Assembly (NCBI RefSeq): GCF_007293315.1
Contig: NZ_VLXZ01000017.1
Coordinates: forward strand, 1 to 63,414
Direction of reading: 5' to 3'
Source of the DNA: Alkalicoccobacillus porphyridii
GTDB taxonomy: Bacteria; Bacillota; Bacilli; Bacillales; Bacillaceae_D
DNA: 63,414 nt
Under the pieces are notes generated by a model that was not told the origin of the DNA, searched no databases, and was given only the letters and a program-made list of their open reading frames with translations. The position numbers were made by a program, and so were the translations under genes. Shown here piece by piece: positions 35,752 to 45,717 of this stretch (the stretch's first letter is position 1; each line of letters starts with the position of its first letter).

Positions 35752-36438
35752 ATGAAAAAACTATTATTAACTGCGGGGTTAGTAAGCATGCTAGCTCTTG
35801 CTGCCTGTGGAGAAGATACACAAACAGAAGAGGATTCTAACGCATCTAATCAAGAAGATACAGAGGAAACAACCTTAACTGATAACTCAGATGAAGAAGA
35901 AGCTACCGACGACGAGGAAGCGGCTGACGAAGATCCAGAGGATGTAATTGAGAGCGATTGGGAAACTCAAGTTGGCGAAACTGATGCTAATGGCAACTTA
36001 CTCTTATTAGGCCGCAACGATACAATAGACACTATAGAAACTGGACCAATGACATTAAACATTCCTCAAGTTAATATCGCAGAGGTTTTAGAGTGGCCTG
36101 AGGATATAGCTGAATTTTATGACTTTGAACCTACTGGCGTAATTCAAATTGACATGGAGGTGTCAAATTCATCAGAGGATACTGTTAACTTCTATCCTGA
36201 TCAAGCTACTATTACAACAAGTACCGGTGAACAATTAGAGTCTGATGTGTTTACAAGTGATTACATTGATGGTGAATTTATAGGCGCGGTTAATAAAAAA
36301 GGTTCTGTATTCTTTTTATTAGAGAACTCAGATCCGAACGAAGTTGAGTGGGTAAGAATACTAATTAATTCGCCACACGATAATGAAAGTTTTGATACAT
36401 TAGGTGATGAAGTGGATTTTCAAGTCGATTTTAACTAG
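35752..36438 (+). CDS. Lipoprotein with DUF4352-like domain
   Basis: 228 residues: signal peptide and lipobox LAAC (ALAACGEDTQ), a roughly 60-residue Asp/Glu/Thr linker, then a beta-rich domain containing GVIQIDMEVSNSSEDTVNFYPDQATITTS, the pattern of telokin-like/DUF4352 lipoproteins, which are common cargo of phages and integrative elements. Predicted to be anchored outside the membrane. It has its own RBS and terminator. Function unknown; immunity or exclusion is conceivable but not shown. Confidence 0.75.
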   Translation: MKKLLLTAGLVSMLALAACGEDTQTEEDSNASNQEDTEETTLTDNSDEEEATDDEEAADEDPEDVIESDWETQVGETDANGNLLLLGRNDTIDTIETGPMTLNIPQVNIAEVLEWPEDIAEFYDFEPTGVIQIDMEVSNSSEDTVNFYPDQATITTSTGEQLESDVFTSDYIDGEFIGAVNKKGSVFFLLENSDPNEVEWVRILINSPHDNESFDTLGDEVDFQVDFN

Positions 36439-36453
36439 AGCCGTCATGGCTCT
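36437..36453 (+). terminator. Terminator of the element lipoprotein gene
   Basis: 6-bp stem AGAGCC/GGCTCT, 5-nt loop, then TTTTT; it overlaps the stop codon. Confidence 0.85.
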
Positions 36454-36523
36454 TTTTTCATGTTGATTAACGAACATACATTCGTATATAATGAGCATAC
36501 TATCTTTAATTAGGAGGGGTACT

Positions 36524-36856
36524 ATGCATGAAATGGATAAGTACAAAGCGGATCATGAGTTATATTTGCGTCGAGAGAATCTAACGTGGGAAGGTAGCCT
36601 TATGATGTTACCTGAGCACAAGGCGGCTATTCGCGCTGCTGATGCAGAGGAAAAGAAAGTTGATAAGCATATACTGGATCCAGATTAGTTGCAGGAGATT
36701 GGATATGTAATTATGGACGCTCTCGATCACACTCTATTGGTTAACATCAATTATTGGCGAGATGGACACTATTATGACCTTGAATGCTACATTAATCAGG
36801 TGTCATCTGATCAAAAGCAGTTGAAGATTGAGCACAAAGGCGGGGAAATGGAGTAA
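36524..36856 (+). pseudogene. YolD-like protein gene interrupted by an in-frame TAG
   Basis: From ATG 36524 (AGGAGGGG upstream) the frame reads MHEMDKYKADHELYL and WEGSLMMLPEHKAAI to DPD, then TAG at 36686-36688. It continues in the same frame (LQEIGYVIMDALDH, LLVNINYWRDGHYYDLECYI) to TAA at 36856. The two halves together are about 110 codons and match the YolD-like pattern (KW-AMMLPEH, then a beta-rich C-terminal half). One substitution, for example CAG to TAG, explains it. YolD-like proteins are common on mobile elements next to UvrX-type polymerases; their role is unknown. Confidence 0.75.
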
Positions 36857-36867
36857 CTTAAAGTGAA

Positions 36868-37197
36868 TTGCTTGAGGTCGGTGCAGAGATGAACTTTTTA
36901 TTTAGTCGCCCAAACGGCTATCCCTATATTACTAAAACTGTTGCAACTCGAATGGAACGACTTATGAGTATGACAAGCATTAAAAAGAAAGCTACACCTC
37001 ATATATTTAGACATACACACATTAGTATGTTAACAGAGGCTGGAGTTGACTTACCAACCATCATGAAACGAGTTGGTCATGAAGATGTAGCAACAACTAT
37101 GAAAGTTTATACCCACGTAACAGAGAAAATGAAAAAGAATGCCCCCGTGCAAGTATCGAACTTACACGAGAACATCCTTCAAAAAGTGTTTTCTTAA
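36868..37197 (+). pseudogene. Tyrosine recombinase (integrase), C-terminal fragment
   Basis: 109 codons covering only the end of the catalytic domain: HIFRHTH (H-x-x-R), VGHEDVATTMKVYTHV (second His/Trp box and catalytic Tyr). The N-terminal arm and core-binding domains and the first catalytic Arg are absent, and an in-frame stop precedes the TTG. The fragment ends 90 bp from groEL, as expected for an integrase beside its own att site. The lost 5' part means it cannot excise the element by itself. Confidence 0.85.
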
Positions 37198-37251
37198 AAA
37201 ATGTGAGTTTTTCGTGAGTTTTTTTGAGAAAACACTACTTCTTTTACCTTC

Positions 37252-38942
<1,691 letters not shown>

Positions 38943-38974
38943 CTAAATTAGTTCTTAGTTATTGCTTGTTGTAT

Positions 38975-39259
38975 TTAGCCGATTACAGCAAGAATGTCGC
39001 TCTCACGTAAAATTAAATATTCTTTTCCTTCATATTTCACTTCTGTACCTGCATATTTTGAGAAGATAACAGAATCGCCTTCTTTTAGCTCAAGCGCTAC
39101 ACGCTCGCCATTTTCAGTTACACGACCTGTGCCCACAGCAACGATTTTACCTTCTTGTGGTTTTTCTTTTGCAGAATCCGGTAATACGATTCCACTTGCT
39201 GTTGTTTCCTCTGACTCGATTTGCTCAAGAACAATACGATCACCTAATGGTTTTAACAA
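38975..39259 (-). CDS. groES: Co-chaperonin GroES (Hsp10)
   Basis: 94 residues from TTG at 39257-39259, which gives [18 protein letters not shown] and the normal Bacillus length. GGGAGGGTG lies 6 nt upstream. The longer frame from 39304 is unsupported: it starts inside the CIRCE element. It carries [18 protein letters not shown], the mobile-loop region, and ends DILAVIG. It caps GroEL. First gene of the operon, repressed by HrcA through CIRCE. Confidence 0.97.
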   Translation of the reverse strand: MLKPLGDRIVLEQIESEETTASGIVLPDSAKEKPQEGKIVAVGTGRVTENGERVALELKEGDSVIFSKYAGTEVKYEGKEYLILRESDILAVIG

Positions 39260-39297
39260 GGAAAACACCCTCCCTTTCAATACTATGTAGTAGTCTA

Positions 39298-39324
39298 TTA
39301 GCACTCGTTCGTCATGAGTGCTAA
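39298..39324 (-). promoter_or_regulatory. groES: CIRCE operator (HrcA binding site)
   Basis: TTAGCACTC-N9-GAGTGCTAA, a perfect match to the CIRCE consensus, positioned between the groES promoter and its RBS. Confidence 0.98.
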
Positions 39325-39334
39325 CACAATTCTT

Positions 39335-39363
39335 ATCATAATCATAACTGCCTTCTTTTGCAA
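39335..39363 (-). promoter_or_regulatory. groES: Sigma-A promoter of groESL
   Basis: Minus-strand TTGCAA (39358-39363), 17-bp spacer, TATGAT (39335-39340), directly upstream of CIRCE. Confidence 0.8.
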
Positions 39364-39531
39364 GCCATTTGACTTAATTTTTTTGTCGAAATGCTTCTAT
39401 CTTTGCGTAAGTCCTATTGAGTGCGTTTCACTCCTTTTATTCGTCATGTAGATAAGGCATCCCTTCTGTAATTCTGTACAGACTATGATAAAATGAACAA
39501 GTGATTAGACAAAGGAAAAGGAGCAATTGTT

Positions 39532-40260
39532 TTGAACATACGGTATTGGTTTATCCTCGTTACCTTTGTAGCTATGCTATTTGGGGCAGTTCCACTTATG
39601 TTTCTTTTTATTGGGTTAGGAGTTACTGATCAGAATCTGCTCGTGGGCTATTCTACGGTTGTGAGTTATATTATCGGGACATTAATTATATTTGGTTTAC
39701 TTATTCCTGATATGCGTAAAGGCAACCTTGACAGAAATCGCTCTACTGCTGGCATGACAGTGGTTTGGTCTTTAGCAGGGGTCTTTCTTGTGTTTGCAGC
39801 TCAATACATTGCAGCATTAATCGAAGTCTTTGTATTTGGAATTGAACCTGGCTCTGAGAATACAGAAAACCTTGTTGAACTTAGCCGTGCCTTTCCATTT
39901 ATGATTGTAGTCATTGCGATTCTTGGACCAATCATTGAAGAAATTGTTTTTAGAAAAGTACTATTTGGCTCATTATATAAGAAAATGAACTTTTTCTTTG
40001 CTAGTACGATTAGTTCATTGATTTTTGCCGCTGCTCATTGGGATTTCACACACTTACTTGTGTATCTATGTATGGGTTATGCATTTGCGTTCCTCTATGT
40101 CATTAGTAAACGTATTATTGTGCCGATCATTGCGCACATTGCATTAAATTCCTTTGTTGTCCTCGTCCAGGTCATATTCTATGACTTTTTCCAGGACTTA
40201 ATGGAACAGTATAACATTCAGGAAGCTTTAATTTTAGTCCTGAAAATAATAGGAGGCTAA
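39532..40260 (+). CDS. ydiL: CPBP (CAAX/Abi) intramembrane metalloprotease, YdiL-like
   Basis: 242 residues, about seven TM helices. The CPBP motifs are present: EEIVFRK (motif 1, glutamates and arginine), AAAHWDFTHL (motif 2 histidine), and HIALNSFVV (motif 3). Members cleave proteins within or near the membrane; YdiL's substrate is unknown. The position next to groES and followed by ydiK matches B. subtilis, although here it is divergent from groESL. TTG start with a purine-rich SD. Confidence 0.9.
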   Translation: MNIRYWFILVTFVAMLFGAVPLMFLFIGLGVTDQNLLVGYSTVVSYIIGTLIIFGLLIPDMRKGNLDRNRSTAGMTVVWSLAGVFLVFAAQYIAALIEVFVFGIEPGSENTENLVELSRAFPFMIVVIAILGPIIEEIVFRKVLFGSLYKKMNFFFASTISSLIFAAAHWDFTHLLVYLCMGYAFAFLYVISKRIIVPIIAHIALNSFVVLVQVIFYDFFQDLMEQYNIQEALILVLKIIGG

Positions 40261-40261
40261 C

Positions 40262-40474
40262 ATGAGAATGGCTTCTCCGGTCGCCATGGCCGTGTTTTAT
40301 CTTTTTTTAGGCATAGTCCTTGTCTATCTTGCGACCATGCAGGTTGGAGCAAATGGCTGGACATTTTTTAGCTTTTTTATCATTGCCTTTGCAGCTTTTG
40401 ATTTTTATGTCGGCATCCGGTTCTTACGAATGCGAAAAATGATCAAACAGATGCAGGACAAAGACCAAAAATAA
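40262..40474 (+). CDS. ydiK: Small membrane protein YdiK
   Basis: 70 residues with two TM helices (MAVFYLFLGIVLVYLATMQV and WTFFSFFIIAFAAFDFYVGI) and a basic tail FLRMRKMIKQMQDKDQK. It starts one base after the ydiL stop, so it is coupled to it. Size, topology and position match B. subtilis YdiK. Function unknown. Confidence 0.8.
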   Translation: MRMASPVAMAVFYLFLGIVLVYLATMQVGANGWTFFSFFIIAFAAFDFYVGIRFLRMRKMIKQMQDKDQK

Positions 40475-40488
40475 GCTGTATGTAAAAA

Positions 40489-40508
40489 GCCCTGCCAATT
40501 GGTAGGGC
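40489..40508. terminator. Bidirectional terminator after ydiK
   Basis: Stem GCCCT-CCAA/TTGG-AGGGC with A-run before and T-run after; serves ydiK (+) and the gene at 40513 (-). Confidence 0.88.
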
Positions 40509-40512
40509 TTTT

Positions 40513-40842
40513 TTAAAGCTCGTTAGGTATTTTCTCTTCTTTCCTTACTACTGGCTCTTCTTCCTTCTCCACAACCTCCACAACGACCTCTAGCTCTTTT
40601 AAATAGTCAGAATGAAAATGAAAGCCAGGAGATATGACTGTGGCCGGCTCAAATTTCTGCTTACTAATGAACCATTGGCTTTGTATGTCCTGATCTAATG
40701 TGACAGGGCTTTTTTCATTATTTGCTTCTCCTTGTATAGGGATGGCGATATGGTCATCTGGTATATTTGTAGGTTCACTACTAATTGAGCCAATTAAACA
40801 AACCATGAAAAATAAGGGGATCCACACATGGAATCTATTCAT
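40513..40842 (-). CDS. Secreted hypothetical protein, 109 residues
   Basis: Signal peptide MNRFHVWIPLFFMVCLIGSISS, then a short polar domain (QSQWFISKQKFEPATVISPGFHFHSD) and a Glu/Val-rich C-terminal tail (ELEVVVEVVEKEEEP). There is no lipobox cysteine at the right place and no known motif. Single gene between two terminators. Role unknown. Confidence 0.55.
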   Translation of the reverse strand: MNRFHVWIPLFFMVCLIGSISSEPTNIPDDHIAIPIQGEANNEKSPVTLDQDIQSQWFISKQKFEPATVISPGFHFHSDYLKELEVVVEVVEKEEEPVVRKEEKIPNEL

Positions 40843-40918
40843 AGGTTTTCCTCCAAAAAAGAATTATCATGATTTTATATACCCTCACACATTTTTTCAA
40901 AACATTTCACATAAAAAA

Positions 40919-40935
40919 GCAGAATATAACTCTGC
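40919..40935. terminator. Terminator hairpin downstream of the OpuC-type operon
   Basis: GCAGA/TCTGC stem flanked by A6 and T6, usable on both strands. Confidence 0.6.
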
Positions 40936-40966
40936 TTTTTTAAAGATGAATGTACTTGTTAAAATC

Positions 40967-40998
40967 ATCCCACTTCTCTAGCGGACGGGAAGTGGGAT
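40967..40998 (-). terminator. Terminator of the OpuC-type operon
   Basis: 10-bp stem ATCCCACTTC/GAAGTGGGAT, 12-nt loop, short T-run on the minus strand, 13 bp past the binding-protein stop. Confidence 0.7.
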
Positions 40999-41011
40999 GT
41001 GGTGAATTGAA

Positions 41012-41917
41012 TTATTGATCAATTAAATCATTTTCCACAAGCCAATTATAAGCAACAATAGATACACTTTGCCCCTCTACATCAACTTGATAGTTTAATT
41101 CTCGCATGATCTCACTATTTAGTTTCTCTGCTATATCCTTTGTGATTTCTTCAATTTCCGGGTTCGCAGCTAGCACATCTTCATTAATGGTAATGGCCAC
41201 ATTATATGGCGGGAACACCGAAAGATCATCTTCAAGTGGAATTAAATTATAACGATCGATTCTTGGGTCTGTTTCATATCCTAATCCAACATTTAAACTT
41301 TCATTATATAGAGCCTCATAAATTAAGCCCGCATCCATTTGTCTAAGCTGAGCAGCCCCAAATTGAAAATCATAGGTTTCTTCTACATTTGGCAAGCCAT
41401 CTGGACGATTTGCAAATTCTCCATCCGTCCCAAAAGTAATTGTATTCGGATGTTCGTTTACATATGACGCTAAATCACTTAAAGAAACAATGCCTAAATC
41501 TTCAGCTTCTTCCTCTCTCATTAAAAGCGTATATGTATTATTCACATCAGACAAATTAATCCAATCTATTCCGTTTTCTTTATCAAGTCGTTTTACTTCT
41601 GCATAGGCTTCAGGCGGGTCAGCAATCGGTTCCTCATTCATATAACTGACTAAAGCTGTACCTGTGTATTCCCAGTATAAATCTACTTGACCATTTTCTA
41701 AGGCCGTTCTTACAACGTTACTACCTAAATTAGACATCTGACGAACATTATAACCCTCATTCTCAAGTAAGTGGAAGGTCATCTCAGACAGCAGATGCTG
41801 TTCCGTAAAAGACTTTGCCCCGATTGTTAATTGCCTGTCTCCTGCTCCAAACACATTACAGCCTCCTACTATTGTGAGGGCGGCTGCTAGCTGGAGCGTT
41901 AGCATGATCTTTTTCAA
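41012..41917 (-). CDS. Glycine betaine/choline/carnitine-type substrate-binding lipoprotein (OpuCC-like)
   Basis: 301 residues from TTG at 41915-41917 (GGAGGG upstream). The longer frame would run back into the permease gene. Signal peptide with lipobox IVGGC, then KSFTEQHLLSEMTFHLLENEGY, VDLYWEYTGTALVSYM, VNNTYTLLMR and LGYETDPRIDRY, the OpuC/OsmF fold. It captures quaternary-amine osmolytes outside the membrane and delivers them to the permeases. Last gene of the four-gene operon. Exact ligand not deducible. Confidence 0.9.
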   Translation of the reverse strand: MKKIMLTLQLAAALTIVGGCNVFGAGDRQLTIGAKSFTEQHLLSEMTFHLLENEGYNVRQMSNLGSNVVRTALENGQVDLYWEYTGTALVSYMNEEPIADPPEAYAEVKRLDKENGIDWINLSDVNNTYTLLMREEEAEDLGIVSLSDLASYVNEHPNTITFGTDGEFANRPDGLPNVEETYDFQFGAAQLRQMDAGLIYEALYNESLNVGLGYETDPRIDRYNLIPLEDDLSVFPPYNVAITINEDVLAANPEIEEITKDIAEKLNSEIMRELNYQVDVEGQSVSIVAYNWLVENDLIDQ

Positions 41918-41933
41918 ATGTATTGCCCTCCTT

Positions 41934-42680
41934 TTAGTCAACAGCTTGCAATGCAGGCGGTCTGACCCCTTTTGGTGTAACAACCCTTCCAATCCATGCT
42001 AATAATGCATCAATACCAATAGCCATTAATGTTACTGGTACAGCACCGGATAAAAGAAAAGCATTATCAAATAAATTGATTCCAGTAAAAATCCAAACAC
42101 CAAGTCCCCCGCCCCCTATATAATAAGCAAGGGCAGCCGTTCCCACGTTTAAAACAATCGCTGTACGAAGACCGGCAATAATGGCATAGCTGGAATTTGG
42201 TACTTCAATTCTCCAGAAGATTTGTGCAGGGGTCATACCCATCCCTTTACCTGCATCCTTCATATTGGCGTCAATGGAATTAAATCCTGCCACTGCGTTT
42301 CTAAAAATCGGGAGTACCGAATAAATAAAAAGTGCAAATACAGCCGGTGCAAACCCGATCCCGAGTATACCAATCATTAATGCTAAAACAGCTAAACTTG
42401 GAACCGTTTGAGCAAGGTTGGCAGCATTTGATGTCATCCATTCAAACTTTCGATATTTTGGCCTCGTGACAAAGACAGCTAGAGGTAAAGCCACGGCAAC
42501 CGCCAGTAAGGATGAAACGCCAACCAGTAAAAGATGCTGACCAAACAAAACAAAAAATGTATCAGTATCTGTAAAGATGAGGTTGTAATACCCCATGGCT
42601 GCTGTCCAGATAAAAAATACAGCTACTAACCCGTAAAGTATAGATTTAACCACTCGATTAATCAGTTGATTTCTATTCAT
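41934..42680 (-). CDS. OpuC-type ABC permease (OpuCD-like)
   Basis: 248 residues, about six TM helices. It has the binding-protein-dependent permease EAA loop GFNSIDANMKDAGKGMGMTPAQIFWRIEVPNS and the LRTAIVLNVGTAALAYYIGGGGLG block typical of OpuC/OpuB permeases. Its start abuts the ATPase stop. It pairs with the other permease of the operon. Confidence 0.92.
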   Translation of the reverse strand: MNRNQLINRVVKSILYGLVAVFFIWTAAMGYYNLIFTDTDTFFVLFGQHLLLVGVSSLLAVAVALPLAVFVTRPKYRKFEWMTSNAANLAQTVPSLAVLALMIGILGIGFAPAVFALFIYSVLPIFRNAVAGFNSIDANMKDAGKGMGMTPAQIFWRIEVPNSSYAIIAGLRTAIVLNVGTAALAYYIGGGGLGVWIFTGINLFDNAFLLSGAVPVTLMAIGIDALLAWIGRVVTPKGVRPPALQAVD

Positions 42681-43685
42681 TTAATCACCTGCCCCTGCGC
42701 CCTTAGCTGATTTTGGACGCTCCTTCATCTCCAAGTGCAGATACTTTTGCACAAGATCAATGGTGATCGCACCTTTTTCCTGATCGTTGTCGTCTAAGAC
42801 AACAACCTGGTCAGCCTCCTGGTTTAACAACATGGCAAGTGTATTTCTTAGATCTGCGTTTATATGTACGCTTTTTGAGTCTTCAACAGATTGATCTAAT
42901 CCAACTAAGCCAATTTCTGCTTCAAGCTCTGCGATGGTATGTAAGCTTAGATGCTTAATCGCTCGGTCTTTTCCAATAAACGATGATACGTATTCATTTG
43001 CTGGATTAATTAATATTTCAGACGGAGTGCCAAACTGCATAATCTCTCCATCCTTCATCAGTACAATCTTATCTGCCATTTTTATCGCTTCGTCAATATC
43101 GTGGCTTACAAACAAAATGGTTTTCTTTACTTCCCTTTGAATTTGCAGAAATTCATCCTGAATTCTCTCTCTAATTAATGGGTCTAATGCGCCAAACGGT
43201 TCATCCATTAACATAACAGGAGGATCTGCCGCTAATGCTCTTGCGACTCCTACCCTCTGTTGTTGTCCACCAGATAGCTCGTTAGGATACCGTTTTCTAT
43301 ATTCATCAGGGTCTAAGCCTATTAGTTTCATTAGTTCGTTAAAGCGCGTTCTCTTTTTCTTCTGATTCCACCCTAGTAGATCAGGTACAATCACAACATT
43401 CTCTTCTATTGTCATATTAGGAAATAACCCATTACTCTGAATAACGTAACCAATTTGTCTACGTAGTTCAATTTGATCAAGCTGGTTTATACTTTTATCA
43501 TTAATGAGGATATCTCCCCCCGTTAACGTTTCTAAACGATTAACCATACGAAGTAGAGTTGTTTTCCCACAGCCTGATGGACCAAGAAGAATAACGATTT
43601 CGCCTTCATTTACTTCAAAGCTAACTTCTTTAACTGCTGTTACATCACTAGTGTATTTCTTTACAACGTTTTTAAATGTAATCAT
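42681..43685 (-). CDS. OpuC-type ABC ATPase with CBS region (OpuCA-like)
   Basis: 334 residues: Walker A GPSGCGKTT, Q-loop YVIQSNGLFPNMTIEENV, signature LSGGQQQRVGVARAL, Walker B MLMDEPFGALD, H-loop LFVSHDIDEA. The C-terminus has one recognisable CBS-like unit, shorter than the tandem pair of OpuCA, which senses ionic strength. It energises osmolyte uptake. Second gene of the operon. Confidence 0.93.
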   Translation of the reverse strand: MITFKNVVKKYTSDVTAVKEVSFEVNEGEIVILLGPSGCGKTTLLRMVNRLETLTGGDILINDKSINQLDQIELRRQIGYVIQSNGLFPNMTIEENVVIVPDLLGWNQKKKRTRFNELMKLIGLDPDEYRKRYPNELSGGQQQRVGVARALAADPPVMLMDEPFGALDPLIRERIQDEFLQIQREVKKTILFVSHDIDEAIKMADKIVLMKDGEIMQFGTPSEILINPANEYVSSFIGKDRAIKHLSLHTIAELEAEIGLVGLDQSVEDSKSVHINADLRNTLAMLLNQEADQVVVLDDNDQEKGAITIDLVQKYLHLEMKERPKSAKGAGAGD

Positions 43686-43701
43686 GTATCCACCTCGTTT
43701 A

Positions 43702-44367
43702 TTATTGTGTAATTCCCTTCGGAGTCAGTCGTTTCTGAATGAAAAATAATAATGCATCTGCCACAATTGCAAGGAGTGAAACGGCAACAGCTCCTGCAAT
43801 AATTGAATATTGATCCCCCCGCGTAATTCCTTGCACAATTAAACCACCCAGACCGCCTGCACCAATAAAGGCAGCAATAACCCCAATACCGATGTTTAAT
43901 ACAACGGCCGTTCGAATTCCTGCCATAATAACAGGCATAGCCATTGGAATCTCGACACGCAAAATTCGTTGTCTGCTCTTCATGCCTATCCCATTTGCAG
44001 CATCCCTTATATTTGGATCCACATTTTTTATGGCTGTATATGTATTACGAATGATTGGTAGCTGTGAATATAAAACAAGGGCTGTTAACGCTGGAACAAA
44101 ACCAATCCCCTGGTTAATAATGGAGAAAAAAGGAATCATAATACCAAACAAGGCGATACTAGGTATGGTTAATAATACAGATGCCGCCTGCAGGACGGTC
44201 TCGGCTAGTTCATCATTGGTTGTTAAATAAATGCCGAGCGACACACCTATTGCGATCGCAATAATTAGAGCTAGTCCAACCAATACAACATGTTCAACGG
44301 TCATGTTTATGATGGCAGACTGATTAATTTGTAAATATTGAATCCAGTTGGACATTACATCCATCAC
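43702..44367 (-). CDS. OpuC-type ABC permease (OpuCB-like)
   Basis: 221 residues, five to six TM helices, with AIKNVDPNIRDAANGIGMKSRQRILRVEIPMA as the EAA loop and AFIGAGGLGGLIVQGI near the end. First gene of the operon, with the gene order permease-ATPase-permease-binding protein rather than the classical ATPase-first order. Preceded by a sigma-B-like promoter. Confidence 0.92.
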   Translation of the reverse strand: MMDVMSNWIQYLQINQSAIINMTVEHVVLVGLALIIAIAIGVSLGIYLTTNDELAETVLQAASVLLTIPSIALFGIMIPFFSIINQGIGFVPALTALVLYSQLPIIRNTYTAIKNVDPNIRDAANGIGMKSRQRILRVEIPMAMPVIMAGIRTAVVLNIGIGVIAAFIGAGGLGGLIVQGITRGDQYSIIAGAVAVSLLAIVADALLFFIQKRLTPKGITQ

Positions 44368-44476
44368 ACTCCTTAAATTGAAAATATAAATATTGAAAAA
44401 GTAAACGGGAGGGGTATTAGGTGATTGCTTTCACATTCATGGTAATAGCTTTTGCGCAAAGGGGGATAAATACAAC

Positions 44477-44501
44477 ATACCCTAAAAATTAAGTTATAAA
44501 C
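44477..44501 (-). promoter_or_regulatory. Sigma-B-type promoter of the OpuC-like operon
   Basis: Minus-strand GTTTAT (44496-44501), 13-bp spacer, GGGTAT (44477-44482), matching the general-stress consensus GTTTaa-N13-15-GGGtAt, about 110 bp before the first gene. Confidence 0.7.
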
Positions 44502-44539
44502 AGTGAATAATAAAACATGTGCTGAACTACCAGACGCCG

Positions 44540-45000
44540 TATGTAGGAGAGTTATGTAGAATCTGTGTGTGTCAACTCTCATAACTTTTGATACCTACTA
44601 CTTATCAAGCGGACGAAAATAGGAGGCCACTGAAAAAGTCATGTACATGTAAGAATATGCTGAATGGCGCCGCTACAGGAGAACCCTACGCTTTCCGCGG
44701 GAACGGCCTCAGCCCTCGAAGCGGAAAACCACCACTTCGATGTCTTCAGACGCGTTCTGTTCCGCAGGAGTCTTCGGGTTCTCCTTTCGCTCATATTCTG
44801 ACTTATACAATTGATGAAAGTTCAAAGTCTTATAAGGATATTTTTTCAGTGGGTAAGTGCCCCCATCTTCGGAGCGGCGGCGAAGTACCTGTACTCAGAT
44901 ACCCTTAAATTATTTTTTGTACCATAAAAAACTGAACAATGATTTGGAGAGACTCCACATTGTTCAGATTTTCTTTTAGCTATATTACTTCTGTCTCCAA
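44540..45000 (+). repeat. Dispersed structured repeat, copy C (composite)
   Basis: Same order as copy B: GCGGACGAAAATAGGAGG, ACTGAAAAAGTCATGTA, core with outer stem AGGAGAACCC (44677-44686)/GGGTTCTCCT (44776-44785), GGTAAGTGCCCCC, terminator-like hairpin, TATTACTTCTGTC. The gap 44368-45033 holds this and the promoter above; ORFs within are shadows. Confidence 0.85.
44932..44967 (-). terminator. Terminator of the doxX-like gene (part of repeat copy C)
   Basis: CTGAACAAT/ATTGTTCAG stem with inner GGAG/CTCC pairing, T-runs on both strands; lies about 65 bp past the DoxX gene stop. Confidence 0.7.
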
Positions 45001-45033
45001 ATACTTGTTTTAGCTCACTTTGTCTCAATCAAG

Positions 45034-45552
45034 CTATATGTTCAGTAGGATTGGAGTTAATATGAGTTTGTTTTTTTGATTCCATTTGTTTTTCATATAA
45101 GGACCAACGAGTCGGTCTAATCCGAATCTACCTGCATTCATTCCAGCAGCCAAGATAATCATACCAATGATAATCATAATAGGATTTATTGAAACGGTAC
45201 CCGCTAACAGAAATGAAAAGTTCATTAGAAGTCCAAAGAAGGTAGCAGTTGAAGTTAACAATCCAACAATAAGTGCCAGCCCGACTAGAATCTCTCCCCA
45301 GGCAACCATAGAGCTAAAGAGGCCTTCATATGGTAAAGCTACATTTTCAAGAAAGCTAACATACATCGGATAAACAATTTCTTCCCCTTTCACAACTGGG
45401 TTGGCTACAGCTGCCTGTAAAAACCCTCCTGCCGAGAACTCACCGGTTACTTTTCCAAATCCAGATGATAACCAAGTCCAACCTAGATAAAGTCTTAGAA
45501 ATCCAAGTAACCCCGCTGCCCATTTACTTTCTCTTAAAAAACGATTCATCAT
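45034..45552 (-). CDS. DoxX-family membrane protein
   Basis: 172 residues with four TM helices. The first carries GFLRLYLGWTWLSSGFGKVTG; later LVAWGEILVGLALIVGLLT-type sequence (MVAWGEILVGLAL) and NFSFLLAGTVSINP match DoxX/thiosulfate-quinone oxidoreductase-like proteins. Such proteins take part in membrane redox chemistry, often near quinones; the exact reaction is unknown. A Rex operator immediately upstream of the SD indicates control by NADH/NAD+ ratio. Confidence 0.85.
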   Translation of the reverse strand: MMNRFLRESKWAAGLLGFLRLYLGWTWLSSGFGKVTGEFSAGGFLQAAVANPVVKGEEIVYPMYVSFLENVALPYEGLFSSMVAWGEILVGLALIVGLLTSTATFFGLLMNFSFLLAGTVSINPIMIIIGMIILAAGMNAGRFGLDRLVGPYMKNKWNQKNKLILTPILLNI

Positions 45553-45574
45553 ATAAAGACCTCCTTAGATTTAT

Positions 45575-45596
45575 TATTGTGAATTTATTCACAATA
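45575..45596 (-). promoter_or_regulatory. Rex operator upstream of the doxX-like gene
   Basis: Palindrome TATTGTGAAT-TT-ATTCACAATA, containing TTGTGAA-N4-TTCACAA of the Rex consensus, 22 bp before the start codon. The rex gene is 2 kb away in this window. A weaker half-matching copy (TTGTGAAAT...) lies near 45664-45681. Confidence 0.8.
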
Positions 45597-45693
45597 TCTT
45601 TCTACTCATAGTATAAGCGATATCAACTGCTTTGTGATCATGTTTCTAATAAGTACATAGTTTGTTTATAATTTCACAAACTCAATAAAAAAA

Positions 45694-45717
45694 AGACAAA
45701 CGGAAGACCGTTCGTCT
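45694..45717 (-). terminator. Terminator overlapping the rsbR-paralogue stop
   Basis: 10-bp stem AGACGAACGG/CCGTTTGTCT with a 4-nt loop (one G-T wobble), followed on the minus strand by T8. Confidence 0.85.

Noticed and set aside
39260-39304. Longer GroES from ATG at 39304
   Set aside because: It starts within the CIRCE element and adds unconserved residues; TTG at 39259 gives the standard 94-residue protein.
44588-44908. 106-codon plus-strand ORF
   Set aside because: Entirely within repeat copy C; not conserved in frame with copy B.
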